From Rhizoctonia solani (Eukaryota > Basidiomycota > Agaricomycetes > Cantharellales > Ceratobasidiaceae), in NCBI RefSeq assembly GCF_016906535.1, contig NC_057375.1, forward strand, positions 310,001 to 374,000: a stretch of DNA of 64,000 nt, written 5' to 3'. A program made the position numbers and the translations under genes. Shown here piece after piece: positions 1 to 12,400 of the stretch. Each line of letters opens with the position of its first letter. Positions within the stretch are counted from its first letter, which is position 1. The notes beneath the pieces are model-generated. The model did not search any database, was not told the origin of the DNA, and saw only the letters and a list, made by a program, of their open reading frames with translations.

Positions 1-1935
1 AAAAACCTCTGATGGTAGCATGACTTCTGGTTCTACTGGGGAGTCTATGTAGTCTGACCTTCTGGAGAGGGCGTTGGGTTTTCCTGATTGTTTCCCTGGG
101 CAATAGTGTATTTCAAAGTTGAAATTGCTCAGGAAAATCCGCCAACGTGCGTGCCTTCTGTTGAACGTCCGTGCCTGCATCCAATATTCCAGGTTTCTAT
201 GGTCTGTGAACACCTGGATTGGCCTGTCCGTCGCCTCAAGGAAGATCCGCCATTCCTCTAATGCCTTGATTATGGCTAGGAGTTCCTTGTCATGGGTGTC
301 ATAATTAGCTTCGGCGCCGGAGAAAGATTTGGACATGTAAGCCACTGGGTGTAAGCGGTTATCCTCCCCTCTTTGACTAAGGATTGCTCCCATGGCTATT
401 CCTGACGCATCTGTTTCCAGGTAGTAGGGCAAATTGGGGTTCGAGTGGATCAGAACTGGTGCCTTGGTGACCAATGCTTTGAGTTCCTGGAAAGCCTGTT
501 CTTCTAATACGTCCCATGACCACGGGGAATCCTTTTTGGTGAGGTTGTGTAAGGGGCGTGCAACAGAGCTGAAGTTGGGGATGAAACGCCTGAGGTAATT
601 AACAAAACCTAGGAAGGCTTGGACCTGTTTGACCGTTTTGGGCGTGGGCCAGGAGGTAATGGCCTCAATCTTCTTTTGGTCCATTGAGAATCCAGCTGGG
701 GAAATGACAATACCAAGGTAGTCCACCGTTGTGACATGGAAGTGGCATTTGGAGAGTTTACAGAACAACTGGTTCTTCATCAACCGTGAAAGGACTTCCC
801 TGACATGGGAAGGGTGGTCCTCAGGCTTCTTGGAGAAGATCAGTATGTCGTCCAAATAGATAACCACCGTGACATTGATGAGGTCTCTGAACAGGTCGTT
901 CATGAAGTGTTGGAAGGCGGCTGGGGCGTTGGTAAGGCCAAAAGGCATCACTAGATATTCAAACAGCCCGTATTTAGTCCTGAATGCCGTCTTCCATTCA
1001 TCCCCTTCTTTAATTCTGACGTTGTTGTAACCCCAGCGCAGGTCAAGCTTTGTGAATATTTTGGCATGTCTTAGCTTTGCCATCAGGTCGTCCTGTCTTG
1101 GGAGTGGGTACACGTTCTTGTGAGTGACGTCATTGAGTTTTTGGTAGTCCACAACCAATCTAAGGGATCCGTCTGCCTTCTTTACAAACATGACTGGGGC
1201 GCCCGTGGAGGAAGTACTGGGGCGGATCTTGCCCGTTGCTAGTTCTTCGTCAATATGTTGTTTGAGGGCCTTAGACTCCGCGTCAGTCATGCCATAAAGG
1301 GGACCTGGGGATAATTTGGCATCCGGAACAAGGTCTATAGATATGTCATACTCCCTGTGTGGAGGGAGGACCTTAAATTCTTCTTCGCCAAAGACCTTGG
1401 CAAACTCATGGTACTGTTCCGGAAGATTGGCTAAGGGATCAGGGTCTGCCTCTTCTTTGGATGCAATCTGAATTTGTTCGGGGAAGGTAACCGTCCCTAG
1501 GGACCAATCAATCAAGGGTGACTCCTGAGTGAGCCATGTCATGCCGAGGATAGCCAGGGTGTTGCCTATGGGGCAAACCAGGAAGGGAATGTGGTGGAGA
1601 TGGCCATTGGCCAAGACCGCGAGTTGGACCTGGTGCCATATGCAACCAGTCTGAGATATGGTACCATCTAACATCCTCACTACCCGTGGATTTTTGAGTA
1701 GGGTTTTTGGGATTTTCAATTTTTCTACTAGAGTGGGGGATATAAAATTGGAGGTGGCGCCGGAGTCAATGAGGGTTTTGATGGGGTCCGTCGGATAGTC
1801 ACGCAGTATCATGTCAAGAAAGAGTAGGGGTTTTTTGTTTGAGTCCATTGCAATATTTACAAATTCTGAGACCGATACATGCGATTCTAAATTAGAGACC
1901 AAGGGCTTGACGGTAGCTCTTGGCCTTACTCTTTT
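1..1935 (-). CDS. Pol of Ty3 element A (protease, RT, RNase H; partial)
   Basis: The -1 frame relative to gag is open from the gag stop to the left edge, about 640 codons without a stop. In order: aspartic protease (I-D-S-G-A, near 1770), reverse transcriptase with an intact Y-L-D-D active site (near 870), and RNase H with E-T-D-A-S-G (near 410) and T-D-H-R-N (near 205). Integrase lies outside the window. This is the best preserved pol in the window, so A may be young and perhaps coding-competent. The ORF overlaps the gag end and has no good ATG of its own at the junction, as expected for a frameshift product. Confidence 0.88.
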
Positions 1936-3119
1936 TCCGACTCGTCCTGGGCCACCTTGGCAGTTTCCTTGGGAGTGGCCTTCCAACCATTACGGCACTG
2001 CTTGATTCCATGGCCCTTCTGCCCACATTTGACGCACAGCCCAGATGCACGGCGGCGGTCCCTTTCCTCCGGAGTGACGTAGTTAGGGTCCTCTGATAAG
2101 CGGACCCGTTGAGTGGTGGAAGTGGTGGCCGTGGAAACCGGGGACTTAGCGGGGGTTTTCTTGGGTTGGTTCTCCTCGTTTTCCCGACAAATGTTGTCTA
2201 TTTTGACGGAGGCAGCAAATATAGCCTCAAGGTTGTTGTCCGGGATATTGTCCTTGGTGGACAGGAGTTCCTTCACCTTCCAGTGAAGGCCGCGCACAAA
2301 CTGGGCAATGTACGCCTCAGTGTTCCAATCAAGTTCTGCCATAAGATTGCGGAACTCGGTAACGTACTCAGACGTAGTGGTTGTTTGAGTAAGCGCGGCA
2401 ATCTTCCTGGCGGCTGCCCGTTTGGCGTCGGGGTCGGCAAATGCCTCTTTGAATTTGGCCGTTAAGGCCGGGATAGTGGTAGGGGGGTTTCCCTTGCCCT
2501 TGATGATGGTCCCTATGATAGGGAGAGCCCAGTCGGCGGCCTTATCAGTCATGTGGTAAAGGATCCACACAACCATTTGTTCTTCTTCATCAAATTGATC
2601 TCGATGAAGTGCAACCCACAGCAGCATGCGATCCAGCCACTGGGTTGCCTTTCTTCCCCTGGAGTCCCCTTTGTATGGATCGGGGAGTTCCATCTTGGGT
2701 CGCTTCACGCTAGACCCTGAGTCGAATGGGGTAAGGGAGCTGAGGCTCCGCTTAGGCGTGTTGCCAGGCTCTCTCTTGGGGGCCCGCCTGGGTTCTTCCT
2801 CTTCCTCTGAGTCAAAGCCCGTTCCTCTTGATGGGCGGAAGGGGGCCTTGAGTCCAGGCCTAACCGTTCCTGGAGTGTGCGCTTCTCCCCCTGTATGTGT
2901 AGGGGGAGTGACAGGCCCAGTCAATGGGCCAGGCTGGGCTTGGACTTGGGGTCCTCCTTGATCCTTGTTGCCAAGTAAGTCGGCGGTCTCCTTGCATATG
3001 GCTTTAAGCTCAATGAGCTGCTGGCCTTGAGATTGGATTTGGGCCTGCAGGGACCCGACGGTGGCTGTGAGGGCTGTGACAGCCTCGAGGAGAGCGGTAA
3101 GGGACGGTTCCGGTTCCAT
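1926..3119 (-). CDS. Gag of Ty3 element A
   Basis: The ORF is intact at about 397 residues from the ATG at 3119 (M-E-P-E-P start, equivalent to the start in B). It has an N-terminal heptad-like segment (residues about 5-55), a Pro/Glu-rich linker, and a capsid-like retrotransposon gag domain with a W-x-L-x-R motif. A CCHC zinc knuckle (C-V-K-C-G-Q-K-G-H-G-I-K-Q-C) near residue 370 binds nucleic acid. Gag forms the particle that packages the element RNA. The stop TAA (1928-1926) follows a slippery stretch at 1938-1932, and pol continues in the -1 frame. There is no frameshift here, unlike the copy in B. Confidence 0.88.
   Translation of the reverse strand: MEPEPSLTALLEAVTALTATVGSLQAQIQSQGQQLIELKAICKETADLLGNKDQGGPQVQAQPGPLTGPVTPPTHTGGEAHTPGTVRPGLKAPFRPSRGTGFDSEEEEEPRRAPKREPGNTPKRSLSSLTPFDSGSSVKRPKMELPDPYKGDSRGRKATQWLDRMLLWVALHRDQFDEEEQMVVWILYHMTDKAADWALPIIGTIIKGKGNPPTTIPALTAKFKEAFADPDAKRAAARKIAALTQTTTTSEYVTEFRNLMAELDWNTEAYIAQFVRGLHWKVKELLSTKDNIPDNNLEAIFAASVKIDNICRENEENQPKKTPAKSPVSTATTSTTQRVRLSEDPNYVTPEERDRRRASGLCVKCGQKGHGIKQCRNGWKATPKETAKVAQDESEKE
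1932..1938 (-). promoter_or_regulatory. Probable -1 frameshift site, gag-pol of A
   Basis: On the minus strand the bases G-GAA-AAA in the gag frame are followed by GAG and the TAA stop. Pol is open in the -1 frame from here. It is one base off the GGGAAAA heptamer seen at the same place in B, C and D, but both P- and A-site tRNAs could still re-pair. Confidence 0.5.
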
Positions 3120-3604
3120 CCTTGGCAAGTCTCGCGGAGTGGGAGATGCGCTGCGAGAGGGTGGTTGGGAATGGGACGGAATGGAACGACGGGAGGATCG
3201 GCTAGAGGGACGGGAGTATGGGTGTGGGACTCCAGAGCGGGTAGAGGGAATGGTGAAAACGGCGTGGGGGGAGTAGTGCCTTTATCAGGACTTATGAGCG
3301 GTTTTTCTGTAGTATACTGGCGCTAAACCCTTGCGTCTAGTACCTAGCGTTGGACTGTCCCTACAACAAATCAACAGACCTGGCGGTCGTGATATGGGCG
3401 GGTTTTCAGCAAGCGGGTATTTCAGCGGTCTAGGGTCGCTGACTACTGAGTTCCGGCAAAACTCGGGGTATGCGGGGGATTAGAGCCCGTCTGTCCTGGA
3501 CACGGTCACATGACCAGTACAAGTGGTTGCATGCTGGCCCAAGCCCAAATTTGGGGGGTAGCAGGTGTAATCATGGGTTGTCAGCAGAGGAATAATAGGG
3601 CTCT

Positions 3605-3640
3605 ATGGCTTAGTGGTCAAGCTGGTTCAATTCCGGCTAG
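3605..3640 (+). other. tRNA-like fragment in A leader (A-box and B-box motifs)
   Basis: On the plus strand, TGGCTTAGTGGT resembles a pol III A box and GGTTCAATTCC resembles a B box. The bases around the latter form a T-arm-like hairpin: GCTGG, a 7-base loop, CCGGC. The two boxes are only about 18 bp apart start to start, too close for a tRNA, and no anticodon arm fits between them. It lies in a stretch of about 190 bp present in A's leader but missing from B's. Probably a remnant or chance match rather than a working tRNA gene. Confidence 0.3.
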
Positions 3641-3799
3641 TTCTATTTTCCTCTGTTTATGACACCGTCTGCCTTATAGCAATTTGGTACTACCAGGGAC
3701 CAACGTCTGTTTGATTATTGAAGACAAAAGGCAAGTCCAATCTGGTTATTTCCCTCGTGCTAGTACAGGGGGTCCTCTCCTTGTCGATCAAGCCTACTA

Positions 3800-3815
3800 C
3801 AAGTTGATTTTACAA
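3800..3815 (-). other. Primer-binding site of A, self-priming type
   Basis: The bases immediately downstream of the 5' LTR on the minus strand read TTGTAAAATCAACTTG. They are complementary to CAAGTTGATTTTAC in the family LTR (exact in B's 3' LTR at 16444-16457; one mismatch in A's own LTR). No TGG start matching a tRNA 3' CCA end is seen. This arrangement is known from Tf1/sushi elements, where the 5' end of the transcript folds back as primer. Confidence 0.65.
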
Positions 3816-4376
3816 TGTCGTACACCACGGTGATGTGGGTACTTGCTAGTGGTGGGCGCTTACGGCCGTAACTACTACAACACTGCTTATCTAATCTACT
3901 GTATCTAAGGCTTATACTACTGGTTGCGTAAGGCAACGTTCTACTAACTACTGGCAAAGGGGGCTTAGCCCAGGAGGTGTGGTGAGCGTAATAAGCGGGG
4001 TTAACTTCTGGACTACTGGGGGCCGGCTACTTAGCTGGCTGAGAGTGCTCCTCCTCAATGGTATGAGACAAGGTAAAATCGACTTGGTGTTTCCAAGCAA
4101 TTTCCCTGCTGTATATATAGACAATGCGCACTATCTACATGGTCTGTGCGCATGAGAGAAAGAAGTATAGAAGACAAATGAGAAGCGTGCTGTGGACTGC
4201 GCAGAAGCATGGATTTCTCCTAAGCGCCCTTGGCACGGCATCTCGGCGCGGCATCTTGGCATGATAAGCACCGAGATCACGTGATCGAAAAACATAAGAT
4301 ATTAAGTCCGTAAAAAATACTAAAAATAATAGAAAATTCGTCCGATTCTGATGGTATATGTAAGGAGGTTATAACA
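3816..4376 (-). repeat. 5' LTR of element A (561 bp)
   Basis: On the minus strand it begins TGTTATAACCTCC (at 4376) and ends GTGTACGACA (at 3816). It matches the B LTR (16153-16713) and the solo LTR at 17221-17780 along its whole length. It carries a GATCACGTGATC palindrome (4275-4286) about 90 bp from its start. A TATATATA box lies at 4112-4119, and about 30 bp downstream is CAAGTCGATTTTACC (complement of 4072-4086), the presumed transcript start. Confidence 0.9.
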
Positions 4377-4808
4377 CTTTTGCTATTAATAATCAAACTA
4401 GCGTTGGTCCCACGTAGTACCAAATTGCTATAAGGCTGACAGGCTCTGATTGCCTGCATACCACGAGTTTTGCTGGAACTCTGCAAGTAGCGCTCCTAGA
4501 CAGCTGAAACACCCGCTTGCAAAAAACCCGCACATATCACGATTGCCAGATCTGCTGATTTGCTGTAGGGATTGTTCAATGCTAGGTGCTTGACGCAAGG
4601 AGTTAGCAAACAACATCTTGCGCAAAAACCGCTCATAAGTCCTGTTACAGGCACCTTCCCCCACGCCATCTTCACAATTCCATCCACACGCTCTGGCGTC
4701 CCACACCCATACTCCTGTCCCTCCAGCCGCTCCTCTCAACGTTCCGTGGCAACCCGCTCCCAACCACCCTCTTGCGGCCCATCACCCCCTCCGCAACACT
4801 TGCCCGGA

Positions 4809-5998
4809 ATGGAACCGGAGCCGACCACTGCCGCTCTCCTCAAGGCTATCCTCAACCTCACCAACCAAGTCGGGTCCTTGCAGGCCCAAATATCATCACA
4901 AGGCCAACAGCTTGCAGAGCTCAAAGCCTTATGCAAGGAAACCAACAACCTTGTTGGTGACAAAGACCAGGGCGGAGCCCAAACCAAGACTGGCCCATTG
5001 ACTGGGCCTGTCACCCCTCCTACCCACTCAGGGGGGAAGCCCACACTCCAGGCACGGTTAGGCCTGGACTTAAGGCCCCATTCAGGCCATCAAGAGGAAC
5101 AGGATTCAATTCTGAGGAGGACGAGGAACCAAGGCACCCCAAAAGGGAGCCTCAAGGAACGCCTAGAAGGCATCTCGGCTCACTTACCCCCTTCAATGCC
5201 GGGTCCAGCATAAAGAGGCCCAAGATGGACCTCCCTGATCCATACAAGGGAGATACCAGGGGACGTAAGGCTACCCAATGGCTTGATAGGATGATGCTCT
5301 GGGTTGCACTCCACCGGGACCAATTTGATGAGGAGGAGCAGATGGTTGTGTGGATCTTATACCACATGACAGACAAAGCCGCCGACTGGGCCCTCCCTAT
5401 CATTGGAAACATCATCAAAGGCAAAGGTAACCCTCCTACCACCATCCAGGCCCTAACAGCCAAATTCAAGGAAGCCTTTGCTGACCCCAACGCCAAACAG
5501 GCCGCCGCCAGGAAAATAGCTACCCTGGTCCAAACCTCCACCACCTCCGAGTACGTCACGGAGTTCTGCAATCTCATTGCAGAATTAGACTGGAATGAGG
5601 AGGCCTACATTGCACAGTTCACGCGGGGCCTCCACTGGAAAGTCAAGGAACTGTTGTCTACCAAGGATAGCATCCCTGACAATCTCAAAGCCATCTTTGC
5701 AGCGGCTATTAAAATTGATAACATCTGCTGCAAAAATGAGGAAAACCGGCCAAAGAAGGTTCCTGCCAAGTCCCCGGCCACCGTGGCCACCACCTCCACC
5801 ACTACCACTCAACGGGTCCGCCTCTCAGAAGACCCCAATTACGTCACACCAGAGGAAAGGGACTGCCGCCGCGCATCAGGGCTATGTGTCAAGTGCGGCC
5901 AAAAGGGGCACAGCATCAAACAATGCCCCAATGGCTGGAAAGCCACAATCAAGGAGGTAGCCAAGGTGGCTGAAGATGTTGAGTTGGGAAAAGAGTGA
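4809..5998 (+). pseudogene. Gag of element B, frameshifted
   Basis: It is homologous to A's gag: M-E-P-E-P start, Gln/Leu-rich helical N-terminus, capsid-like domain, and CCHC zinc knuckle (C-V-K-C-G-Q-K-G-H-S-I-K-Q-C) near 5890. The frame slips at the G-run near 5031-5040, within the Pro/Gly linker. Upstream sequence reads in one frame to a stop at 5213, and the capsid-knuckle part reads in another frame from about 5215 to the TGA at 5996-5998. Comparison with A places the indel in the GGGGGG stretch. As written, it cannot give a full Gag. Confidence 0.85.
5986..5992 (+). promoter_or_regulatory. -1 frameshift heptamer GGGAAAA, gag-pol of B
   Basis: G-GGA-AAA lies in the gag frame, followed by GAG and the TGA stop at 5996-5998. 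Pol is in the -1 frame and opens exactly here. The heptamer matches the X-XXY-YYZ rule for -1 programmed frameshifting. The same heptamer is at the same junction in elements C and D. Confidence 0.6.
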
Positions 5999-8975
5999 AG
6001 TCAAGGACTGCTGCCAAGCCCCCAACTCAAAAAACGGACAATATAGTAGATAGCATTGAATTTGTAAATCTTGGTCTAGACTCAAATAAAAAACCACTTC
6101 TTTTTATCAATCTATATATCCAAAATATCTTGGCAGAACCCCTTAGAACCCTCATTGACTCAGGAGCCACATCAAACTTCATCTCCCCCTCAATTGTGGA
6201 AAAATACAAAATCCCAAAAACCCAACTCAAAAATCCACAAGTTGTGAGAATGTTAGATGGTACTATATCCCAGACTGGTCGCATTTGGCACCAGGTTCAC
6301 CTCACGGTTTTGGCCAACGGCCACCCCCACTCCATTCCCTTTCTTGTCTGCCCCATTGGCAACACCCCGGCAATCCTTGGTATGACTTGGTTAACAACAG
6401 AAGCTCCCCTTATCAACTGGCAACAGGGACTGATTACCTTCCCTGAGCAAGCACAGATTGCCTCTGAGGAAGAAGCAGACCTAGACCCTTTGGCAGACCT
6501 TCCGCTTCAGTACCATGAATTTGCTAAAGTCTTTGGCAAGGAAGAATTCAAGGTCCTCCCTCCACATAGGGAGTATGATATATCCATAGACCTTGTCCCG
6601 GATGCCAAACTATCCCCAGGACCCTTATATGGCATGACTGATGCTGAATCCAAGGCGCTCAAGCAACACATTGACAAAGAATTAGCAACGGGCAAGATCC
6701 GCCCCAGCACTTCTTCCACTGGCGCCCCAGTCATGTTTGTTAAGAAAGCAGACAGATCCCTTAGGCTGGTTGTGGATTACCAAAAACTCAATGAGGTAAC
6801 CCACAAAAATGTATATCCACTCCCAAGACAGGACAACCTCATGGCAAAGCTGAGACATGCTAAAATATTCACAAAGCTTGATCTACGCTGGGGCTATAAT
6901 AACGTCAGGATTAAGGAAGGAGACAAATGGAAGACGGCTTTTAGAACAAAGTACGGGCTATTTGAATACCTGGTAATGCCCTTTGGCCTTACCAATGCCC
7001 CCGCCGCCTTCCAACACTTCATGAACAACCTGTTTAGGGACCTCATCGACGTCACTGTGGTTATCTACTTGGACAACATCCTGATCTTCTCAGAGGACCC
7101 TAAGGACCACCCAACCCATGTCAGGGAAGTCCTATCACAGTTAATGAGGAATCAGTTGTTCTGCAAACTCTTCAAGTGCCACTTCCATGTCACCACGGTG
7201 GATTACTTGGGTATTGTCATTTCCCCGGCAGGCTTTTCCATGGATCAGAAGAAGATTGAGGCGGTCACGTCATGGCCAACCCCCAAAACAGTCAAGCAGG
7301 TCCAAGCCTTCCTAGGATTTGTCAACTACCTCCGCCAATTCATCCCCAATTTCAGTTCAGTAGCACGCCCTCTGCATAACCTCACCAGAAAAGAAGCCCC
7401 CTGGTCATGGGGCGACCTGGAAGAAACAGCATTTCAGGAATTGAAGGTTCTTGTCACCAAGTCGCCGGTCCTCATCCATTCCAACCCAGGACTCCCCTAT
7501 TACCTTGAGACAGACGCCTCAGGGGTTGCCATGGGAGCCATCCTTAGTCAGCAAGGCCCAGATAACAGACTACATCCAATTGCATATATGTCCAAATCGT
7601 TCTCAGGGGCAGAGGGAAACTACGACACTCACAACAAGGAACTCCTGGCCATCATCAAGGCCTTGGAGGAATGGCGTATTTTCCTGGAAGCTATGGACAA
7701 GCCGGTTCAGGTATTTACAGACCACCGCAACCTTGAGTACTGGATGCAGGCAAGGACATTCAATCAACGGCATGCTAGATGGCGTGTATTCCTGAGCGAT
7801 TTCAATTTCGAAATACATTATTGCCCAGGGAAGCAATCAGGGAAGCCGGATGCCTTGTCCAGACAATTGGACTACGTTGACAACCCCCAAGAACCAGAAG
7901 TCATGCTACTGCCAGAGGTTTTTGCGAATACAGTGGAAGAGGAATTAGAAATTGTCACGGATATTTGCGCCAAGCTCAAGGAAGATCCATCACTGGAACC
8001 AATTATTAAGTTCCTTACTGAGGATGCAGACAACGCGCCCCCCTCAATTAGGAAGGCCTATAGGGACTATGATTGGGAAGAAGATTTGCTATGGTACTGC
8101 GGGAAACTGGTGGTTCCGGACTCAGAACCCCTGAAAGAACAACTATTGAGGGAATTCCACAACTCCCTGCTGGCAGGACATCCAGGCCAACAAAGGACGC
8201 TCAAACTTATCAGCAGGAGCTATTGGTGGCCCGGAATGAAATCTTCTGCCAAAGAATGGGTCAAATGCTGTCCAGTTTGTCAAACCAACCAATGCGCATG
8301 CCCCAGTTATCTCCCTGAAGCCCTTAGAAGTTCCCCCTTATCCTTTTCACACCATATCCTATGACTTCATCACAGGTTTCCCCAAATCCCAGGGACACAA
8401 CGCCATACTAGTTGTAATTGATTCCTTTTCAAAATTTGGTCACTTCATTCCCACCTCAAAAAAGGTCACATCAAAGGGTCTAGCGGACTTATTTGTCAAC
8501 CATGTCTGGAAGTTACATGGGCTACCCATAAAAACCATCTCTGATAGAGGTACCATGTTTACCGGGAAGTTCCTCAGGGCACTATACCAACAACTTGGAA
8601 TTAAGCCCGCCTTCTCATTGGCCTATCACCTGGAATCAGACGGTCAAACGGAAAGGGTTAACCAGTTCATAGAGTTCTACCTCAGATTGTATGTGGCTGC
8701 AGATCACTCAGATTGGGCCACATGGTTACCGCTGGCTGAATATGCATATAACAACGCCAAGCATTCTGCCACAGGGAAAACCCCTTTTGAACTAGTTTAT
8801 GGAAGAAACCCGGTAATGAACCCATCCAACGTCCCAGCAAACGTCCCAGAAGCAGACCTTGTAGCAGACACCCTTGCACAGGAATGGAAGGAAGCAGAAT
8901 CCGCTTTAAAGATGACAAAGGAAAGAATGGCAGGAGTGAAAGGCACAACCCCAGAATACTCTATTGGGGAAAAAG

Positions 8976-9424
8976 TGTCACGACTAAGCTCGGACCTATG
9001 ATACAAGTGGGTTTAGAGTCCGTGGCCCTATCACCAATGGACTATGAAACAGGGTAGAGGGCCGACGAAGGGCCAAGGGTATGGCAGGGTAGAGGGCAAC
9101 TAGGCCTGGGTTATGGGTTTCTTAGTAAGGTGCACTGATGGCCAACTAGGGGCCTGGGCAAAGGGTAGGAGTGAGCTTAGGATGAATTGACAAAGAGGTC
9201 AAGTCTTGCTGTTTTAGCGGCGACTTGACCTGGCTTATATACATGAGGAAAGCCACATCAAAAACAACAGTACTAAATAGTGAGTCATTTTACAATTTCA
9301 CATCATATATCAAATATGTCACGTGATCTTGATGATTCATAAATATATACCAAAAAAGGAAACTATCTCGAAAAAAAGGTAGAAAATAGTAGAAATTCAT
9401 GTCATGCCGATGAAGGTCATGACA
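8976..9424 (-). repeat. 3' LTR of element C (449 bp)
   Basis: On the minus strand it begins TGTCATGACC and ends AGTCGTGACA. GTCACGTGATC lies at 9318-9328, about 100 bp from its 5' end. It is nearly identical to 15258-15706. Confidence 0.93.
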
Positions 9425-9438
9425 TTACCCCCTCTTTT
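9425..9438 (-). other. Polypurine tract of element C
   Basis: AAAAGAGGGGGTAA on the minus strand lies between the integrase stop, which it overlaps, and the 3' LTR. Confidence 0.8.
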
Positions 9439-12400
9439 AAGCTCTAACTGCGTCGGGGTGTTCCTTGTGAAATTCCTCTAGGACTTCTTGAGCATTTCCC
9501 ACATTGTCTATTGGCTCCCACAAATTACTTCCTTCATTGTAACCTTTCCATTTGACCAGGTACCATAACTTCTTTGTCTTTCCTTGTCCTTTCCACTTGC
9601 TATCTAGGATCTTCTCTACTTTGTATTCCTCTTCACCTTCTTCTGTGATGATAGGTGCAGGTTGAGGAGGATTGCGTCCATGAGGGTCAGGATGGAATTT
9701 TGTCAGAAGATTAATGTGAAAGACTGGATGTATGCGCGTGGTATGGGGTAGTTGTAATTTATACGCATGTGATCCAATTTTTTCAATTACCAAGTAGGGA
9801 CCTAGCTTTTTGTGGCTAAGCTTGATGGATGGTCTATTGGTGGATATATTTTGATGACTTAGCCAAACTTTGTTCCCTACTTGAATTTCTTCTTCTTTCC
9901 TGTGACGTTGATCATAGAAGTGTTTCATCCTTTCTTGGGATATTGATAACGCTGCCTTGACTTCATCATAGCCCTTTTCTAAAAATTCCGCATGTTTGTC
10001 TGCGTTAGGGACTGATTCATCTGACTTTTGACCAACTGTAAATCTTGGATTATAGCCATAACATATTTGGAAAGGGGATTTGCCTGTGGAAGTCTGTTTC
10101 AAATTGTTTAAGGCAAATTCGGCCAATGGCAATAGTGACACCCAGTCTGATTGACAATGATTCCCAAACATACGTATAAATATCTTGGCCTCTTGTTGTA
10201 TCCGTTCCGTTTGACCATCTGTTTGAGGATGGTAGGCTGTAGAATATGTAGGCTTGATGTCTAGCCTTTTATATAGATGACAAATAAACTTGGCATTAAA
10301 TGTAGGGCCTCTATCTGAAACTGTACTCTTGGGAAGGCCATGTAATTTCCAGATGTATGTAATAAATAAGTTGGCAATGTCAATAGCCAATGCTGTGGAT
10401 TGGGTAGGAATAAAGTGAACCATTTTTGAGAAACAGTCAATGACAGTAAGGATGGCGTCAAAGCCTTCTGAAATTGGTAGTCCCACAATCATGTCATAGG
10501 CTATATCTTCCCAGGGACGTTCAGGAATTTGCAATGGCTTTAGCAGTCCTACAGGTACTTGATTTGTTGGCTTGGACCTGATACAGGTTTCACAGTGGCT
10601 GACATAAGAATTGACAAACTTTTTCAGCAATGGCCAGTAATAACTCCTGGAAATAAGTTCTAGTGTCCTGGTTTGTCCTGGGTGTCCTGCAACTAATGCG
10701 TCATGTCTAGACTCCAAGATGAGGTTCCTAATAGTATCATCTCTAGGTACAAAGATTTTTCCTTGATACCATAGTAATCCCTCTTTTAACTCCCAGTCAA
10801 CTACTTTATCCTTGCTCTGGAGTTTGTGCAAGATTTCCTTAAGGCATTCATCCTTGTAGATTGCTTCACCAATCAGGTCATTAATTTCCTGATCCGGAGT
10901 GATTGACGCAATGAAAAGTTCTGGTTTTAGGAGAACTTGGTTCTCTACCCCCCCTTCAAGGGGTACTAAATCATATTGTCTTGAGAGAATATCCGCCTTC
11001 TTGTTTTGCGCTCCAGGTCTGTAGATAATTTGGAAGTTATAATCAACCAGGAAGTTGGCCCATCAAATTTGTTGTTTATTCAAGGATTGTGATGTGGAGA
11101 AGTGCTCCAGGTTCTTATGATCCGTGAGAACCTGGACTGGTAATTCTGACCCCTCTAATAGATGACGCCATTCCTTGAATGCCCTAATGACTGCTAACAG
11201 CTCTTTGTCAAAATATCATAGTTCTTTTCCGCCGGTGACAGGGATTTTGATAGATATGCTACAGGGGCCAATTTTCCTTCAGGGTTGCGCTGGGATAATA
11301 TGGCTCCTGTTGCGTAATTGGATGCGTTGCATTCTACGTAGAATTGTTTTGTAGTGTTGGGCTGTAAAAGTAGAGGTGCTGATGTAAGACATTTCTTCAA
11401 GCCATCAAAGGATTGTTGTTCCGCCTGTTCCCATTTCCAAATACTATCTTTTTTGAGCAGGTTGTACAGAGGTTGTGCCATATTACCAAAGTTTGGAATA
11501 AATTGTCTATAGAAATTTACAAACCCTAAGAATTCCTGAATATTCTTGACATTCTTAGGTGTTGACCAATTCATTGCATCCGTGACCTTGGATTGATCTA
11601 CTTCTATGCCAAGTTCCAATATAATGAATCCTAGGTAGTCGATCCTTTTGACGTGGAAATGACATTTCTCAATATTACAAAAAAGGTTGTTATCCTGCAG
11701 TCTTTTAAGCACTTCTTGCACATGGGCTTCATGGTCTTTTTTGTTAAGAGAGAATACTAGAATATCGTCCAAATATATGATAACGTAGACATCCAGAAGG
11801 TCCCTGAATATCTCATTCATCATGTCTTGAAAGGCTGCCGGTGCATTTGTTAGTCCAAAGGGCATGACCAAATATTCAAATAGTCTGTATTTTGTTTTGA
11901 AAGCGGTTTTCCATTCATTGCCTTCTTTTATTTGGACTAGGTTGTATCCTGCCTTAATATCGAATTTGCTAAAGATCTTGGCACCTTGTAATTTCTCAAT
12001 GAGATTCTGTGGCAAGGGCAGGGGATAGACGTTTTTCTTGGTCATACTGTTCAGACGCCGGTAATCCACACACATGCATAGTTTCCCATTTTTTTTTGAC
12101 AAATAATATGGGAGAGGCCATAGGGGATCTAGACAGGCGGATTAGACCAGCTTTGAGCTGTTTCTCAATGGTTTCTTTAAGTTCCGCATCTTCCCTTGGA
12201 CCTAAACTGTATATGGGGCCATGTCTTGGTCGCGCATCTGGAAGTAACTCAATGGCAATGTTGTAAGGACGGTGGGGTGGTAATTTTGACGATTCTTCCT
12301 CTGAAAATACTCTAGTAAATTCTTGATAAGGGGCAGGAATTTCTTCCACTGCTTTGAGTTCTAAAACAGCAGGTGTGGCTAGACAGTTGTTGGAACAATA

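Larger units (their letters stand above)
1..4376 (-). mobile_element. Ty3 (gypsy) LTR retrotransposon A, 3' part outside window
   Basis: Reading on the minus strand, the order is 5' LTR (4376 to 3816), leader (3815 to about 3120), gag (3119-1926) and pol running off the left edge. The gag and pol are close relatives of element B, so A and B are one family. A abuts B's leader directly: the base after A's LTR start (4377) is already B leader sequence. The simplest reading is that A inserted into B's 5' region, leaving B's 5' LTR beyond the left edge. The other end of A is not visible, so its target-site duplication cannot be checked. The candidate right copy is CTTTT at 4377-4381. Confidence 0.9.

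Noticed and set aside
2109..3326. Plus-strand open frames across A's gag
   Set aside because: They mirror the minus-strand gag codons (Gly/Leu-rich shadows) and carry no domain.
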